A DNA stretch of 64,000 nucleotides from assembly GCF_011043555.1 (NCBI RefSeq), contig NZ_JAAKGS010000003.1:346387-410386 (forward strand), given 5' to 3'. The translations under genes and the position numbers were made by a program. Below are positions 8,467 through 16,989 of the stretch, in pieces. The DNA is from Sphingobacterium sp. SGR-19 (lineage in GTDB: Bacteria; Bacteroidota; Bacteroidia; Sphingobacteriales; Sphingobacteriaceae). The notes below the pieces were generated by a model. The model was given only the letters and a program-made list of their open reading frames with translations, did not search any database and was not told the origin of the DNA. Every line of letters starts with the position of its first letter. Position 1 is the stretch's first letter.

Positions 8467-9852
8467 TTACCTCCATTCCGGTCGAAACTCCAGTACTTTT
8501 TCCGGGAGCGGAAGCGTATATCTAGCGTCATTCGCAGGCAAAAAATATGTTTCGCCGTTAATGGTCCTACGTTGCTCAATCATTGCGCCTTCCTGATTTA
8601 AACGGCGTATGTCAGTCCACCTGATTCCCCTATAAACCAATTGCTTCCGACGCTCCTCCAGAACAATCTCCAATGCCTCCTGTTCAGATAATCCCTGCAA
8701 GTAAGTGTAATCATACTCCTCTGAACATCTTTTTGTCAAGAAAGTCGACAACAGTTCCATACCCTCTTCCACCTTCCCAGACCTTACAAGGCACTCCGCT
8801 TTAATCAGATAGATTTCATCTATGGCTAAGCCGGCAAAATAATAGGTATTGCCAGAATAGTTGCCTTTAAAGTCAATACCATTTGCCCCTACATTAAAGA
8901 ATATTTCCTTTCTAAGATCATGCTCTTTATATAAATTAAATAATCCGGACGGCACTTTCGCGCTCAGTGTCCGGTTTATAGAGTAGAATGATGCTCCTTG
9001 CATATTAAAGACCATGATAATTTCGGGGTTGTCAAAATTAATCTGCTGAAAAGGGTAAGCTAACGTTTCATCCAACTCATTATAATCTAAAAGCACAGCG
9101 TATTCCTCCAGACAAGTACCCGCGTACTTTTCAGCAGCTCCATAATCCCCCATAACCAAATAAACTCGAGCTAGTAACGCGTTGCATGCAACTTTAGAAG
9201 GTCTATTTTTCATTACGGGCAATTCCGGCAGCAAACCACTGGCTCGTTGTAAATCGCTTATTATCCTGTCGTACGTATCTTCCACCGACACGCGTTGTAT
9301 TCGTTCCGAGAAGTCAGACTCTAATCGCAAAGGTAGCCCCGGAGTCGCCTCCGCTTTCACTTTATCATACGGAGGAGCAAAAATTTGAGCCAATTGATAA
9401 AACGCATGTGCTCTGTGAAAGAGTGCACTACCCATTATGGCATCAAACTGCGTTGAATTAATTTCGCTACGTGTTAAATTCTTCAAACCATCCAACGCCA
9501 CGTTTGCATAAAAAATTGCTTCATACACTCTATCCCAATCATACACCACATCCCCCACATATGGATTAGGACTCCATAAATAATAATTCTGATGTTGTGG
9601 TCTCAAACTGCTGAAATTAGATTCTAAATAATAGTAGTCATCCGAAGAAGCCTCACCTAGATGGGGAACGGGTCCTCGAGCGGCACCACTTCCCATGCCG
9701 TTCATTACCTGATCCCGATCAAGCAAAGCTTGTAATTCTTCCAACGTGGTCGGAACAATATGGCTTTGGTTTGGACTGACGTTCAAGAAGTCATTCCTAC
9801 TACAAGCGCCCAACACGAGACTAGCGAGAAGGCATATCAACATTTGTTTCAT
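8467..9852 (-). CDS. RagB/SusD-family nutrient-uptake outer-membrane lipoprotein
   Basis: This 461-residue lipoprotein has the lipobox LVLGAC and a SusD fold: TPR-like helices (ALFHRAHAFYQLAQIFAPPYDK, ACNALLARVYLVMGDYGAAEKYA) and the C-terminal ERRKQLVYRGIRWTDIRRL signature. SusD proteins cap the SusC transporter on the cell surface and bind the ligand. It is the third gene of the TlpA-SusC-SusD operon, 19 bases after SusC. It is short for the family, as in SusD proteins of non-polysaccharide systems. Confidence 0.92.
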   Translation of the reverse strand: MKQMLICLLASLVLGACSRNDFLNVSPNQSHIVPTTLEELQALLDRDQVMNGMGSGAARGPVPHLGEASSDDYYYLESNFSSLRPQHQNYYLWSPNPYVGDVVYDWDRVYEAIFYANVALDGLKNLTRSEINSTQFDAIMGSALFHRAHAFYQLAQIFAPPYDKVKAEATPGLPLRLESDFSERIQRVSVEDTYDRIISDLQRASGLLPELPVMKNRPSKVACNALLARVYLVMGDYGAAEKYAGTCLEEYAVLLDYNELDETLAYPFQQINFDNPEIIMVFNMQGASFYSINRTLSAKVPSGLFNLYKEHDLRKEIFFNVGANGIDFKGNYSGNTYYFAGLAIDEIYLIKAECLVRSGKVEEGMELLSTFLTKRCSEEYDYTYLQGLSEQEALEIVLEERRKQLVYRGIRWTDIRRLNQEGAMIEQRRTINGETYFLPANDARYTLPLPEKVLEFRPEWR

Positions 9853-9871
9853 GATAAGTCAATTTAAAAGG

Positions 9872-12800
9872 TTACAAATTTGCCACTATACCAAAAGATA
9901 AACTCGGTGCAGGCTTTACTACATTATTAAAGAATGGATCGACCCCCTTATCATTCTTGCTCCAATGAATGTGTAGGTCTCTACAATACAAGAAGAGCTT
10001 CAATGAGTGTAATGGGCCTTTTTGCAAATTGGTAAACGTATACCCTACATTAATGTCCTCCAAGCGGATATTATCCGCACGATGTATATGTACACTAGCA
10101 TATCGATAGAAATTATCACGGTTGGCGACAGCCGGATAAATCATGCTCGGCACATACGTATGGTTTTCATCGCCTGGCTTTTGCCACCGAAGCGCATAAT
10201 CACCATGCCCCTGCCATCCATACATTAAGCCTGCGTTATATACAGTAGGCGTCCGAAAATAATAGCCAAACTTATAACTAACGTTAAAAGAAAGAGAGAT
10301 ATTTCGCCATGAAAATGTATTTCTTATTGCTCCATAATGAACAGGCTGAGTAGGGCCGTGGTAATTCATGTCGGAGAGCAATGTCCCGTTATAAATAGCA
10401 GTATAATCTCGGCTCTCCATACCATCCACGATACCTAGCGGAGCACCATCCTGCGCATCTAATCCTGCCCAGTGGAAACTATAGGCACCATATAAGGGCT
10501 GACCTATAATGGGCGAAATTGTATTTAAGTTGATCACGTAAGATCTTCCTATGTTACTTGCCTCCATCAGGTATCGCTTGAGTTGATTCCTAGAGAAGCT
10601 GTAAAAAAAATTCGTTTCCCATAAAAGTTCCCGCGCTATATTTTTAGATTGGATGCTCAAATCAAGCCCTTTAACCTGCATATTTGCCGTATTGGTATAA
10701 ATGGAGGAAAAGCCCATGGTGGGGTCGGTAGGGGTTTCTGCGAGCAGATCGACGGCGTCCTTTACGTAATAATCTACCGAACCTGAAAGTCGATGATCGA
10801 ACAAGGAAAAATCTAATCCCAGGTTCATCATTTTTACCTTTTCCCATTTTAGATCGCGATTAGGCGGACGCTGGATAATGGCCGTCATATTGGAATGTGT
10901 CTGCCCTCCTGCATAGATCGCCGCTCTTGTCTGCGCAGAAGCAATCCTCGAAATGTTCCCATTTGCACCATAGCTCGCTCTGAGACTTACTCTTGAAATC
11001 CAGTCCCGCTGTAAAAAAGGTTCTTCGGCGAGATTCCATACCGCACCAAGAGACCATAATGGTGTGCCTTTCATATTCGTTTCCACGCCAAAAAGGTTGG
11101 CTTCGTCCTTTCGCGCGCTTCCCGAAAACACAAATCTCTTCCCCAGTGCATAGCTGGCGTTGGCAAAATAAGAAATAAAATTATCGGTCATCTTAGAGAT
11201 AAAGTTATTTCCCTGCGGAACCAACATCTCATAATTGTGTAGCAATGTCGGATAACGATTGAACATATCCACGTTTGCATTGATTGCACTATACCGCTCA
11301 TTGTAGCCATAATGAAAGCTACTATGTCCTTTCGTTACCTTTGAACGTATTTCGTAACCCAGAAGTGCGTTCAGACGACTATCCTTGCCCACCGCGGTTT
11401 CAAAATTTAATTGTGCCCGTCCCTGATGGCTATGCATCTGCACATCCGAAAATTGGATGGTTCCCCCTGTCGGAATAGGTGATTGCGCTCTCTGTTGCCC
11501 GTAATCAATCTGGGAGAACATATTACTGATATTCCGTGCCTCAAATGAATCTTCTCCACGGGCTAAAGACGTTTTCACCCAATTTCCCTGAAACTGATAT
11601 TTTACATCGACCGTCAACCCCTTCATGATACCCACATTAAGGCCCGAATTGACGATAACATCCCGATCTCGCATTTTATCCGTATGGCGATTTATTTCGT
11701 CTACCGGAATAAAATCCCAATCCTGCAACAAGCCCCTCCCCACCGTATCCACGAAACCCTGCCGATAGAAACCATAATAGGGCAAGCCGTTTCCTCGTTC
11801 GTCGATCAACTTCGCATACGGACTTAGCCCATCTCCGAAATCCGTTAATAACCCATTGTTACGCCCGTTTTCTTGTGCACGTTCGTTGAACAGGACACCT
11901 AGACTTATGTTGGCTTTTTTGTTAAACCGATAGCTGTTCTGCATACGTATCGAGATTCTTTCAGAGCTCTCTGCAACCAAATTCGACAAGGATCTATCAT
12001 ATCCTGTATTCAGCGCGTAGTTATAGCCGCCACTATTTCCATTGATTCCAAGATTGTACTGTTGGTCAAGTCTCTGCCGATAAAACGCCCTTTCGATATC
12101 CTGTAAAACATTCCTCTGTTTTAGTTCCTCCAGCCTTTTTTCCTTATCCGATTGATCCGCGATCAAAATCTCTATTACTTCAGGGATCGGAGACCATCGG
12201 TCAGCTATTGTAAGTGCATTTTTCGCTCCATCAAAACGGCCAGATTGGTATAAGAACCGCTCCCATTCTACCATTTCGCTACTGTTCATCAGCGAAACAT
12301 TTTCCAAATCAGGCTTTCCACTAGCAGTTACCGTACTATTAAACGTAACGGCGGTCTTTCCTTTGGTTCCTTGTTTGGTTGTGATAACAATAACGCCATT
12401 GGCCGCTCTAGCCCCCCAAATTGAAGCTGCTGCTGCATCCTTCAATATGGTAACACTGGCAATGTCATTCGGATTAATAAGATCGATGCTCCCCTCAAAT
12501 GGGAAATCGTCCAAAACGATCAGCGGCGCGGCATCCGCAGTAATAGTACTTCGCCCCCTGATCAGAAACGGATCACTCTCTGACGCATCACCTCTATTGA
12601 AAAGCAGTCCAGAGCTTGTATTCTCCAGCCGGTCGAGTAACGAAGGCGATACCACGCGCGAAAGCACTTCCTCATCAACCACATCGACACTTCCGGTCGA
12701 GAGGTCTCGAGAGATTTTCTGATAGCCCGTATTTAAAACCTCCACCCCTTCAATCTGAAAAGAAGATGGCGTGAGCAATATGAACTTATCGCCACCGATT

Positions 12801-13066
12801 AACTTACTACAAGCAATCGTCCGTTCTACATAGCCAATATGATTGATACGCAAGCTATCACGTTCATTCGCAACAATAAGGAAACGCCCGGTATGTTCCG
12901 TTTTTACACTACTCCTGCTACCCACCACAGCTATGGTGACATCGGCAAGAGGAATATTTGTAACCGAATCCTTAACTACAGCACGGATGTCGATATCTTG
13001 ACAACGTGCATATTTACCTACTGCCATTAGCAAACAGCAGGAAATGATAATTTTCATTCTATTCAT
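9872..13066 (-). CDS. SusC/RagA-family TonB-linked outer-membrane transporter
   Basis: The 1064-residue protein has a signal peptide, a carboxypeptidase-regulatory-like domain (about 25-105), a plug with the SusC marks (VEVLNTGYQKISRDLSTGSV, PLIVLDDFPFEG, ILKDAAAASIWGARAANGVI) and a 22-strand barrel. SusC imports ligands handed over by SusD, powered by TonB. The stop of the TlpA-like gene lies 8 bases upstream, which shows an operon. No glycosidase accompanies the pair, so the substrate may be a peptide, metal or cofactor rather than a glycan (inference). Confidence 0.93.
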   Translation of the reverse strand: MNRMKIIISCCLLMAVGKYARCQDIDIRAVVKDSVTNIPLADVTIAVVGSRSSVKTEHTGRFLIVANERDSLRINHIGYVERTIACSKLIGGDKFILLTPSSFQIEGVEVLNTGYQKISRDLSTGSVDVVDEEVLSRVVSPSLLDRLENTSSGLLFNRGDASESDPFLIRGRSTITADAAPLIVLDDFPFEGSIDLINPNDIASVTILKDAAAASIWGARAANGVIVITTKQGTKGKTAVTFNSTVTASGKPDLENVSLMNSSEMVEWERFLYQSGRFDGAKNALTIADRWSPIPEVIEILIADQSDKEKRLEELKQRNVLQDIERAFYRQRLDQQYNLGINGNSGGYNYALNTGYDRSLSNLVAESSERISIRMQNSYRFNKKANISLGVLFNERAQENGRNNGLLTDFGDGLSPYAKLIDERGNGLPYYGFYRQGFVDTVGRGLLQDWDFIPVDEINRHTDKMRDRDVIVNSGLNVGIMKGLTVDVKYQFQGNWVKTSLARGEDSFEARNISNMFSQIDYGQQRAQSPIPTGGTIQFSDVQMHSHQGRAQLNFETAVGKDSRLNALLGYEIRSKVTKGHSSFHYGYNERYSAINANVDMFNRYPTLLHNYEMLVPQGNNFISKMTDNFISYFANASYALGKRFVFSGSARKDEANLFGVETNMKGTPLWSLGAVWNLAEEPFLQRDWISRVSLRASYGANGNISRIASAQTRAAIYAGGQTHSNMTAIIQRPPNRDLKWEKVKMMNLGLDFSLFDHRLSGSVDYYVKDAVDLLAETPTDPTMGFSSIYTNTANMQVKGLDLSIQSKNIARELLWETNFFYSFSRNQLKRYLMEASNIGRSYVINLNTISPIIGQPLYGAYSFHWAGLDAQDGAPLGIVDGMESRDYTAIYNGTLLSDMNYHGPTQPVHYGAIRNTFSWRNISLSFNVSYKFGYYFRTPTVYNAGLMYGWQGHGDYALRWQKPGDENHTYVPSMIYPAVANRDNFYRYASVHIHRADNIRLEDINVGYTFTNLQKGPLHSLKLFLYCRDLHIHWSKNDKGVDPFFNNVVKPAPSLSFGIVANL

Positions 13067-13074
13067 GCTGTTTA

Positions 13075-14349
13075 TTATTGAGGGTTACTAATAACGAAGT
13101 AGTCCAGCTCTTTATTCTCAGCCGATATTCCTATTCCAAATTCAGCCAATCGACTTTCGAGTTTTTCCGGTTCAACTTTGAGCGTCTGTACTTCCCGATT
13201 ATTTTCTACCCATATTTGAACGGCGTCATCGGTAGAATTAACATACCGGACGAGATTGCCAGACCATTCCTCGTTATAATTCAGTTGATCTACAAATTTT
13301 TGAATCGAAATATACTTACCACCCTTCCGAACTGGCATGTCTAGTTGTGTATAATTGGTTCTTATTGATCGCAAGACTTTACAAGACGTATACCTCTTTT
13401 CGAACCGGGCGTTGTAACCGAGATAAAAATTTAAATCAGCGAGCATTTTAAATCGTACCTCATCTTCACTAACGTTCATTGGCGCATAGAATAAATAACA
13501 ATAAGCATTTTCAAATCCTCTCTCTTTTTGATATACGATATGCTCGTCTACTTCTAACATAATTTTGTTAAGAGGGATATTAGCAACATCCTTATAAAGT
13601 GACAAAATTGCACGATTGAGATAATAATAAAGTCGAGCATTACCCACATTCCGTTTGCCATATCCTCCTGTTCCATCAACATAACCCGTAAAAATAGATT
13701 TCATGAAAACGGGCGCATTGCGTTCGTTTGCATAATTCTCGAAAGGTATATTGAAATCTAGAAATAAGTCATCCTTCTGCTTTAGATTAATTGGTTTATC
13801 TGCTAGGACATCCTGTATTACTTGGCCAAAATTCTCAACAGAACCTGTTACATATCTAATTTTACCATTTACAATCCAAATTTGATGCGGAACATATTTA
13901 TGCGGGAAATATTCGCGAGATAATGTATCCTCAAAAACATAGAGTTGCCTGAATTCTCGCTCTTTTACAAAGCCTGCAACTTTTTCTTTCGATTCGTAAC
14001 TAGTTGCAACCAAAGCTACTGAGTCTTTATATAATGGTATGATCTTTTCTAATTCCGTAAGTGACTTGATACACGGCCCACACCAAGTCGTCCAAAAATC
14101 TAATATAATCAACTTTTTATCACGGTAATCGTTCAACGTGATCGTATCCTTACCGTCAGGATGGTTTACCACCTGCAATGGCAAACTCCACAAATCCTCC
14201 GGTATGGCATCCCCTATCTGTAAAGGTTTGATTTCGGTTTGCCCTTCGGCAGTCCGCGGTTGTGCGGACTGCGCCCAGGCTGTTGATAGATTAAACAACA
14301 TGAAACAAAGGAGTCCATAAAGGAGGACTCCTTTGTTCTTCAAGGCCAT
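13075..14349 (-). CDS. TlpA-family thioredoxin-like protein, exported
   Basis: From the ATG at 14349 the protein has 424 residues: a signal peptide (ALKNKGVLLYGLLCFMLFN...AWA), a thioredoxin fold with the active site W-C90-G-P-C93 (FWTTWCGPCIKSLTELEK), and a C-terminal extension of about 230 residues of unknown role. TlpA-like proteins reduce or exchange disulfides in the periplasm. The frame is open upstream to 15120, but that extension would translate the 11-bp repeat arrays and hides the signal peptide, so I place the start at 14349. An AAGGAGA sequence lies 12-18 bases before it. A strong hairpin covers codons 5-15. Confidence 0.85.
   Translation of the reverse strand: MALKNKGVLLYGLLCFMLFNLSTAWAQSAQPRTAEGQTEIKPLQIGDAIPEDLWSLPLQVVNHPDGKDTITLNDYRDKKLIILDFWTTWCGPCIKSLTELEKIIPLYKDSVALVATSYESKEKVAGFVKEREFRQLYVFEDTLSREYFPHKYVPHQIWIVNGKIRYVTGSVENFGQVIQDVLADKPINLKQKDDLFLDFNIPFENYANERNAPVFMKSIFTGYVDGTGGYGKRNVGNARLYYYLNRAILSLYKDVANIPLNKIMLEVDEHIVYQKERGFENAYCYLFYAPMNVSEDEVRFKMLADLNFYLGYNARFEKRYTSCKVLRSIRTNYTQLDMPVRKGGKYISIQKFVDQLNYNEEWSGNLVRYVNSTDDAVQIWVENNREVQTLKVEPEKLESRLAEFGIGISAENKELDYFVISNPQ
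14305..14336. other. 12-bp perfect hairpin inside the TlpA signal-peptide coding region
   Basis: ACAAAGGAGTCC (14305-14316) and GGACTCCTTTGT (14325-14336) form a perfect 12-bp inverted repeat with an 8-base loop. In the mRNA it lies a dozen bases after the start codon, where such a structure would slow translation or act with the hairpin just upstream. Confidence 0.7.
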
Positions 14350-14365
14350 CACGGGAAATGATCTC

Positions 14366-14404
14366 CTTGAAAAACAAAGCCATACCGCCATCAATGGTAT
14401 GGCT
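14366..14404 (-). terminator. Rho-independent terminator or attenuator upstream of tlpA-susCD
   Basis: On the minus strand AGCCATACC (14404-14396) and GGTATGGCT (14386-14378) form a 9-bp stem, followed directly by TTGTTTTT. This is a good intrinsic terminator pointing at the TlpA-like gene, whose ATG is only about 20 bases further. It must either end an upstream transcript or attenuate this operon. Confidence 0.65.
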
Positions 14405-14482
14405 CTGCTCGTCATTGCCTCTAACCCTACCACTCTCCTACTTTTACTGTACCGCTTATCTACGCCAGAGGTACATGTGTTT

Positions 14483-14586
14483 AGTAGGTCAGTAGTGGAT
14501 CTCCAGTAGCTTCTTAGTAGATCTCCAGTACCTTTTCGGTACACTCCCCGTACACTAACGGTACACTCGCGGTACATTAACGGTAG
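14483..14586. repeat. 11-bp periodic array of NGTA(C/G) motifs (10 units)
   Basis: The motif A/G/C-G-T-A-C/G starts at 14483, (AGTGG at 14494), 14505, 14516, 14527, 14538, 14549, 14560, 14571 and 14582, that is every 11 bases with no slip. Bases between the motifs vary. A 9-bp hairpin (14596-14616) follows. It lies upstream of the TlpA operon, next to the larger TTCGG array. Confidence 0.8.
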
Positions 14587-14595
14587 CTCAGCTAT

Positions 14596-14616
14596 TTTAC
14601 GCAAAGGTTGCGTAAA
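14596..14616. other. 9-bp hairpin with 3-base loop
   Basis: TTTACGCAA (14596-14604) and TTGCGTAAA (14608-14616) form a perfect stem with loop AGG. It sits at the end of the NGTAC array and is flanked by near-complementary GTAG/CTAC, so it may be the tip of a longer hairpin. Confidence 0.65.
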
Positions 14617-14696
14617 TAGTACTACATCCTTACTGCATCTATACTTGATCCTCGCTTTAAGTGTGCCTGAAAAACGGTAAAAAACCAACCTGTTTC

Positions 14697-14917
14697 TTCG
14701 GGTGCTGTTCGGGTGTCCTTCGGGAGCGCTTCGAGTCCGCTTCGGGACTGGTTCGGGACAACTTCGGTATTGCTTCGGGTGAGCTTCGGTTGTTCTTCGG
14801 CTGCCACCCGAACAGCAGTCGAACACTTCCCGAACAGCACCCGAACCAGTGTCGAACAAATCCCGAGGATATTCCGAAGAAACGTCGAACACCTCTCGAA
14901 CGGTTGCCGAAGCTACG
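14697..14917. repeat. Dyad-symmetric array: 10 TTCGG units then 10 CCGAA units, 11-bp spacing
   Basis: TTCGG (once TTCGA) starts every 11 bases from 14697 to 14796. After the centre at 14804, (C/T)CGA(A/G) starts every 11 bases from 14808 to 14907. Each left motif has its partner at equal distance on the right, and nine of the ten pairs are fully pairable in RNA when G-U is allowed. The six bases between motifs are not conserved. The segment is open in several frames because 11-bp units avoid stops, but I see no real protein in it. Confidence 0.85.
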
Positions 14918-15120
14918 TTAAAGGAGTCTACGATCCTACGCGTCTTTAAATTCGTACGTGCTGTCGTATTAATACCAGTTCGGGTAGTGACAATATTTTT
15001 GATAGGGTCCTGTAGAAACACATTTTGATTATGAATGTGTCTGGGTGGATACACAGTTACCTGTGTCGTTCTGTCCGTCTTTACGGGCATGGCAAGCCCA
15101 TTAGCATAAAATTGCTGCAT

Positions 15121-15837
15121 GTTTTAATCGGTTTTATGATTAGTAATAAATTGATAGTCAAAAGAACCGACCTCTTCTCCTTCCGAGAAAGGAGCAATAT
15201 GCGTAAAATCAATTTGGAGTATTGAAAAGGAAAAGCTAATTTTAAAGTGCTGAGATAAAAATGCTTTTACTGACCAATACAGCCTATGCAATCGATTGTG
15301 CATATTTTGTTTTGGAGGTCGGTAAAGCAGAAAACAAAAGGGTGAAATCCGTCCTTCAGGGACGACGGGGCGAAGTAGGCCTCATTGCGTTTGCAGGCGT
15401 ACCTTGCCCCCTTCACCTTTTGCGATCTGCTTATTGCTTTTTATTCTGGCGCGGCGATAACGTTCTTTATTTGTTGTTTACGGGATTGGTGAAGCGGCAC
15501 CTCTTGAAGGTGGCTTTGGGTAGTGGTGTTGTGGTTTAAAATCGTTCTTATCATAATCTTCAAGTTATGTAGAACGAGTCCGAATACTGTAGATGTATAG
15601 AAAGGCAATGCCTCACCGTACTTGCTACAGCATCTGATAACGACCACCACTATAGCTTTCCAGTAAGGCATGCCCTCCCTTAAGGATAAGTGCAAATATA
15701 GCACTTTACCATGAAAGGGCAATTCTTACCGTCTCGAAGGTGGTCGTTACTCAGACTTCGAGTCTCGTAAATTATTTTGACTGCCCTCCTTGAGGACAGC
15801 ATAATATCAATTAGTTAATACAAATATAAATAAAAAT
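15121..15837. other. Gene-free segment with several inverted repeats
   Basis: No convincing gene is found. Inverted repeats include AACGACCACC (15640-15649) with GGTGGTCGTT (15739-15748), CTCGAAG (15733-15739) with CTTCGAG (about 15757), and CTGCCCTC with GAGGACAG around 15781-15798. A related TGCCCTCCCTTAAGGA sequence occurs near 15670. The segment could encode a structured RNA or be a dispersed repeat. It marks the change from the chromosome-like part to the AT-rich island. Confidence 0.4.
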
Positions 15838-15853
15838 ACTAGCAATAGCTAGT
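15838..15853. promoter_or_regulatory. Palindromic operator candidate of the Xre regulator
   Basis: ACTAGC (15838-15843) AATA GCTAGT (15848-15853) is a perfect 6-bp dyad 17 bases before the Xre start codon. The half-site ACTAGCAATA recurs at 16117-16126, immediately before the next gene's ATG. This is the usual position of an autoregulatory Xre operator. Confidence 0.55.
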
Positions 15854-15870
15854 AAAATAAAAATATTTTT

Positions 15871-16113
15871 ATGTCTTTATCAAAATCTCCTTTGGAGTTA
15901 TACATAATAGAAGCTGTTAAAAATAAACGTAAAAAGCTGAAAAAGAGTCAAGAAGATATCGCTAAAGTTTTAGGCGTTACAGTTGGATATATTGGACAAA
16001 TAGAGAGTAAGAAACTAAAGAGCATGTATTCGTACAATCAACTTAATGAACTTGCAAAGTACTTCAAGTGCAGTCCGAAGGACTTTATGCCCGAAGAACC
16101 CGTTGAAGAATAA
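15871..16113 (+). CDS. Xre-family helix-turn-helix transcriptional regulator
   Basis: The 80-residue protein is a single HTH_3 domain (KKLKKSQEDIAKVLGVTVGYIGQIESKK at about 18-46) followed by a short helix typical of small repressors. It is the first gene of the AT-rich island, with a palindromic operator candidate in its leader. It probably represses its own promoter and perhaps the downstream small genes, as regulators at the head of defence islands often do (inference). Confidence 0.88.
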   Translation: MSLSKSPLELYIIEAVKNKRKKLKKSQEDIAKVLGVTVGYIGQIESKKLKSMYSYNQLNELAKYFKCSPKDFMPEEPVEE

Positions 16114-16125
16114 ATAACTAGCAAT

Positions 16126-16557
16126 ATGAATATTAAGTTGGTCAGCACTTATCATCTCATTATAACACTTTCACTATTTTTTGCTAGCTGCAACACTAAT
16201 AAAAGTAGTTTTAACATGAACACCATATACGTAGAAAAACTGAATGCGCTTGAGGCGTCAATGATCTCCTACATGAAGGAAGCTGAACCTAGTTATGGTC
16301 ATGATGATGTCAATAAATGTGTTGATATATTGAAGGAATACCTTCAAAAAATATCAGAGAGTAAGTCTAAGGTTGAAGGGGAAGAAATTGTCGAGTCGAC
16401 CGTTATATCCATGAATCGCCTCAATGAAAAATGTGATTATGGCTTGATAGAAACTGGCGAAAGAGAGCAAATAGCAGATATTATTATATCTGCAGCTGCT
16501 GACAAAGGTTACACTACTTTAGAAGAGGATATTACGGAAGAATGGAGAGAATGGTAG
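16126..16557 (+). CDS. Small lipoprotein of unknown function
   Basis: This 143-residue protein has a lipoprotein signal (hydrophobic HLIITLSLFF, lipobox FFASC ending near residue 22) and a helical, acidic mature part. It starts 12 bases after the Xre gene, directly next to a copy of the operator half-site, so it is likely in the same operon. It overlaps the next small gene by 16 bases. No family recognised. Confidence 0.6.
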   Translation: MNIKLVSTYHLIITLSLFFASCNTNKSSFNMNTIYVEKLNALEASMISYMKEAEPSYGHDDVNKCVDILKEYLQKISESKSKVEGEEIVESTVISMNRLNEKCDYGLIETGEREQIADIIISAAADKGYTTLEEDITEEWREW

Positions 16558-16769
16558 AATGTGAAAAAACTGACTCGGGCGGGAATACCTTCGAAGTAAT
16601 ACAAGCTAAGAGGGAAATATGTAAACAACGGCTTACTGACTTATATTTTAACACCAGCGCGCCCGAGCCGTATGAGATGCTGTTAATAGAAAAAGCAATT
16701 GGAAAAAATCCGGGAGAGTTGATGAAAGAGTATGTTGAGAGGTATCCGGCAAAGAAAACGAAAGAGTAA
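16542..16769 (+). CDS. Small cytoplasmic protein of unknown function
   Basis: This 75-residue protein is charged and without signal or membrane segment (FEVIQAKREICKQRLTDLYF..., ending ERYPAKKTKE). It starts inside the 3' end of the lipoprotein gene (16-base overlap), which suggests coupled translation. Helical prediction and size would suit an antitoxin-like or adaptor protein, but nothing in the sequence proves it. Confidence 0.5.
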   Translation: MERMVECEKTDSGGNTFEVIQAKREICKQRLTDLYFNTSAPEPYEMLLIEKAIGKNPGELMKEYVERYPAKKTKE

Positions 16770-16989
16770 AAAACGGAGGTTGCAGGTTTTAACCTCGCTA
16801 AGTAAGATAATTATTAACCGACAAATTAATATCTGATGAACCAACCAATACCAATGAACCTTAAATCCTGCACTTTTATTTAGTAAAAGCTAACGCTTTT
16901 ACGGGAAGCCGTAGTGCGGTTTGAAGGGAAGGACGTAGGTTTGAATCTATTCCTGATGGACCAAGGATATAAAAGATTTTAACATAAAG
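16770..16989 (+). ncRNA. Possible structured RNA or leader upstream of the SIR2-HerA island genes
   Basis: This 220-base gap has no gene. GTAAAAGC (16883-16890) - TAAC - GCTTTTAC (16895-16902) forms a strong 8-bp hairpin with a tetraloop. It is followed by a GC-richer, G-rich stretch (16903-16963) that stands out from the AT-rich surroundings and ends in GGACCA. The contrast in composition and the hairpin suggest an RNA, but its class cannot be named and no reverse transcriptase is nearby. Confidence 0.3.

Noticed and set aside
14697..14917. CRISPR array
   Set aside because: Units are only 11 bp, spacers six bases, orientation inverts in the middle, and no cas gene is near.
14661..14949. Overlapping plus-strand frames with SFG/LRD-type repeats
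   Set aside because: They are translations of the 11-bp array; the period of 11 rotates through all frames, so open frames are expected.
14350..15120. N-terminal extension of the TlpA-like protein to 15120 (681 residues in all)
   Set aside because: It would translate both 11-bp arrays and a terminator hairpin and bury the signal peptide in the middle of the protein.
15261..15539. 92-residue plus-strand frame starting MLLLTNTAYAIDCAYFVLEV
   Set aside because: No recognised family, no promoter or ribosome site, overlaps a structured gene-free segment; a real small protein cannot be fully excluded.
16931..16963. tRNA-like 3' end (GGTTTGAATC followed by GGACCA)
   Set aside because: The T-stem pairs poorly and no acceptor, D or anticodon arm could be built upstream.
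16770..16989. Retron RNA
   Set aside because: A hairpin-bearing gap is present but no reverse transcriptase gene lies in the island.
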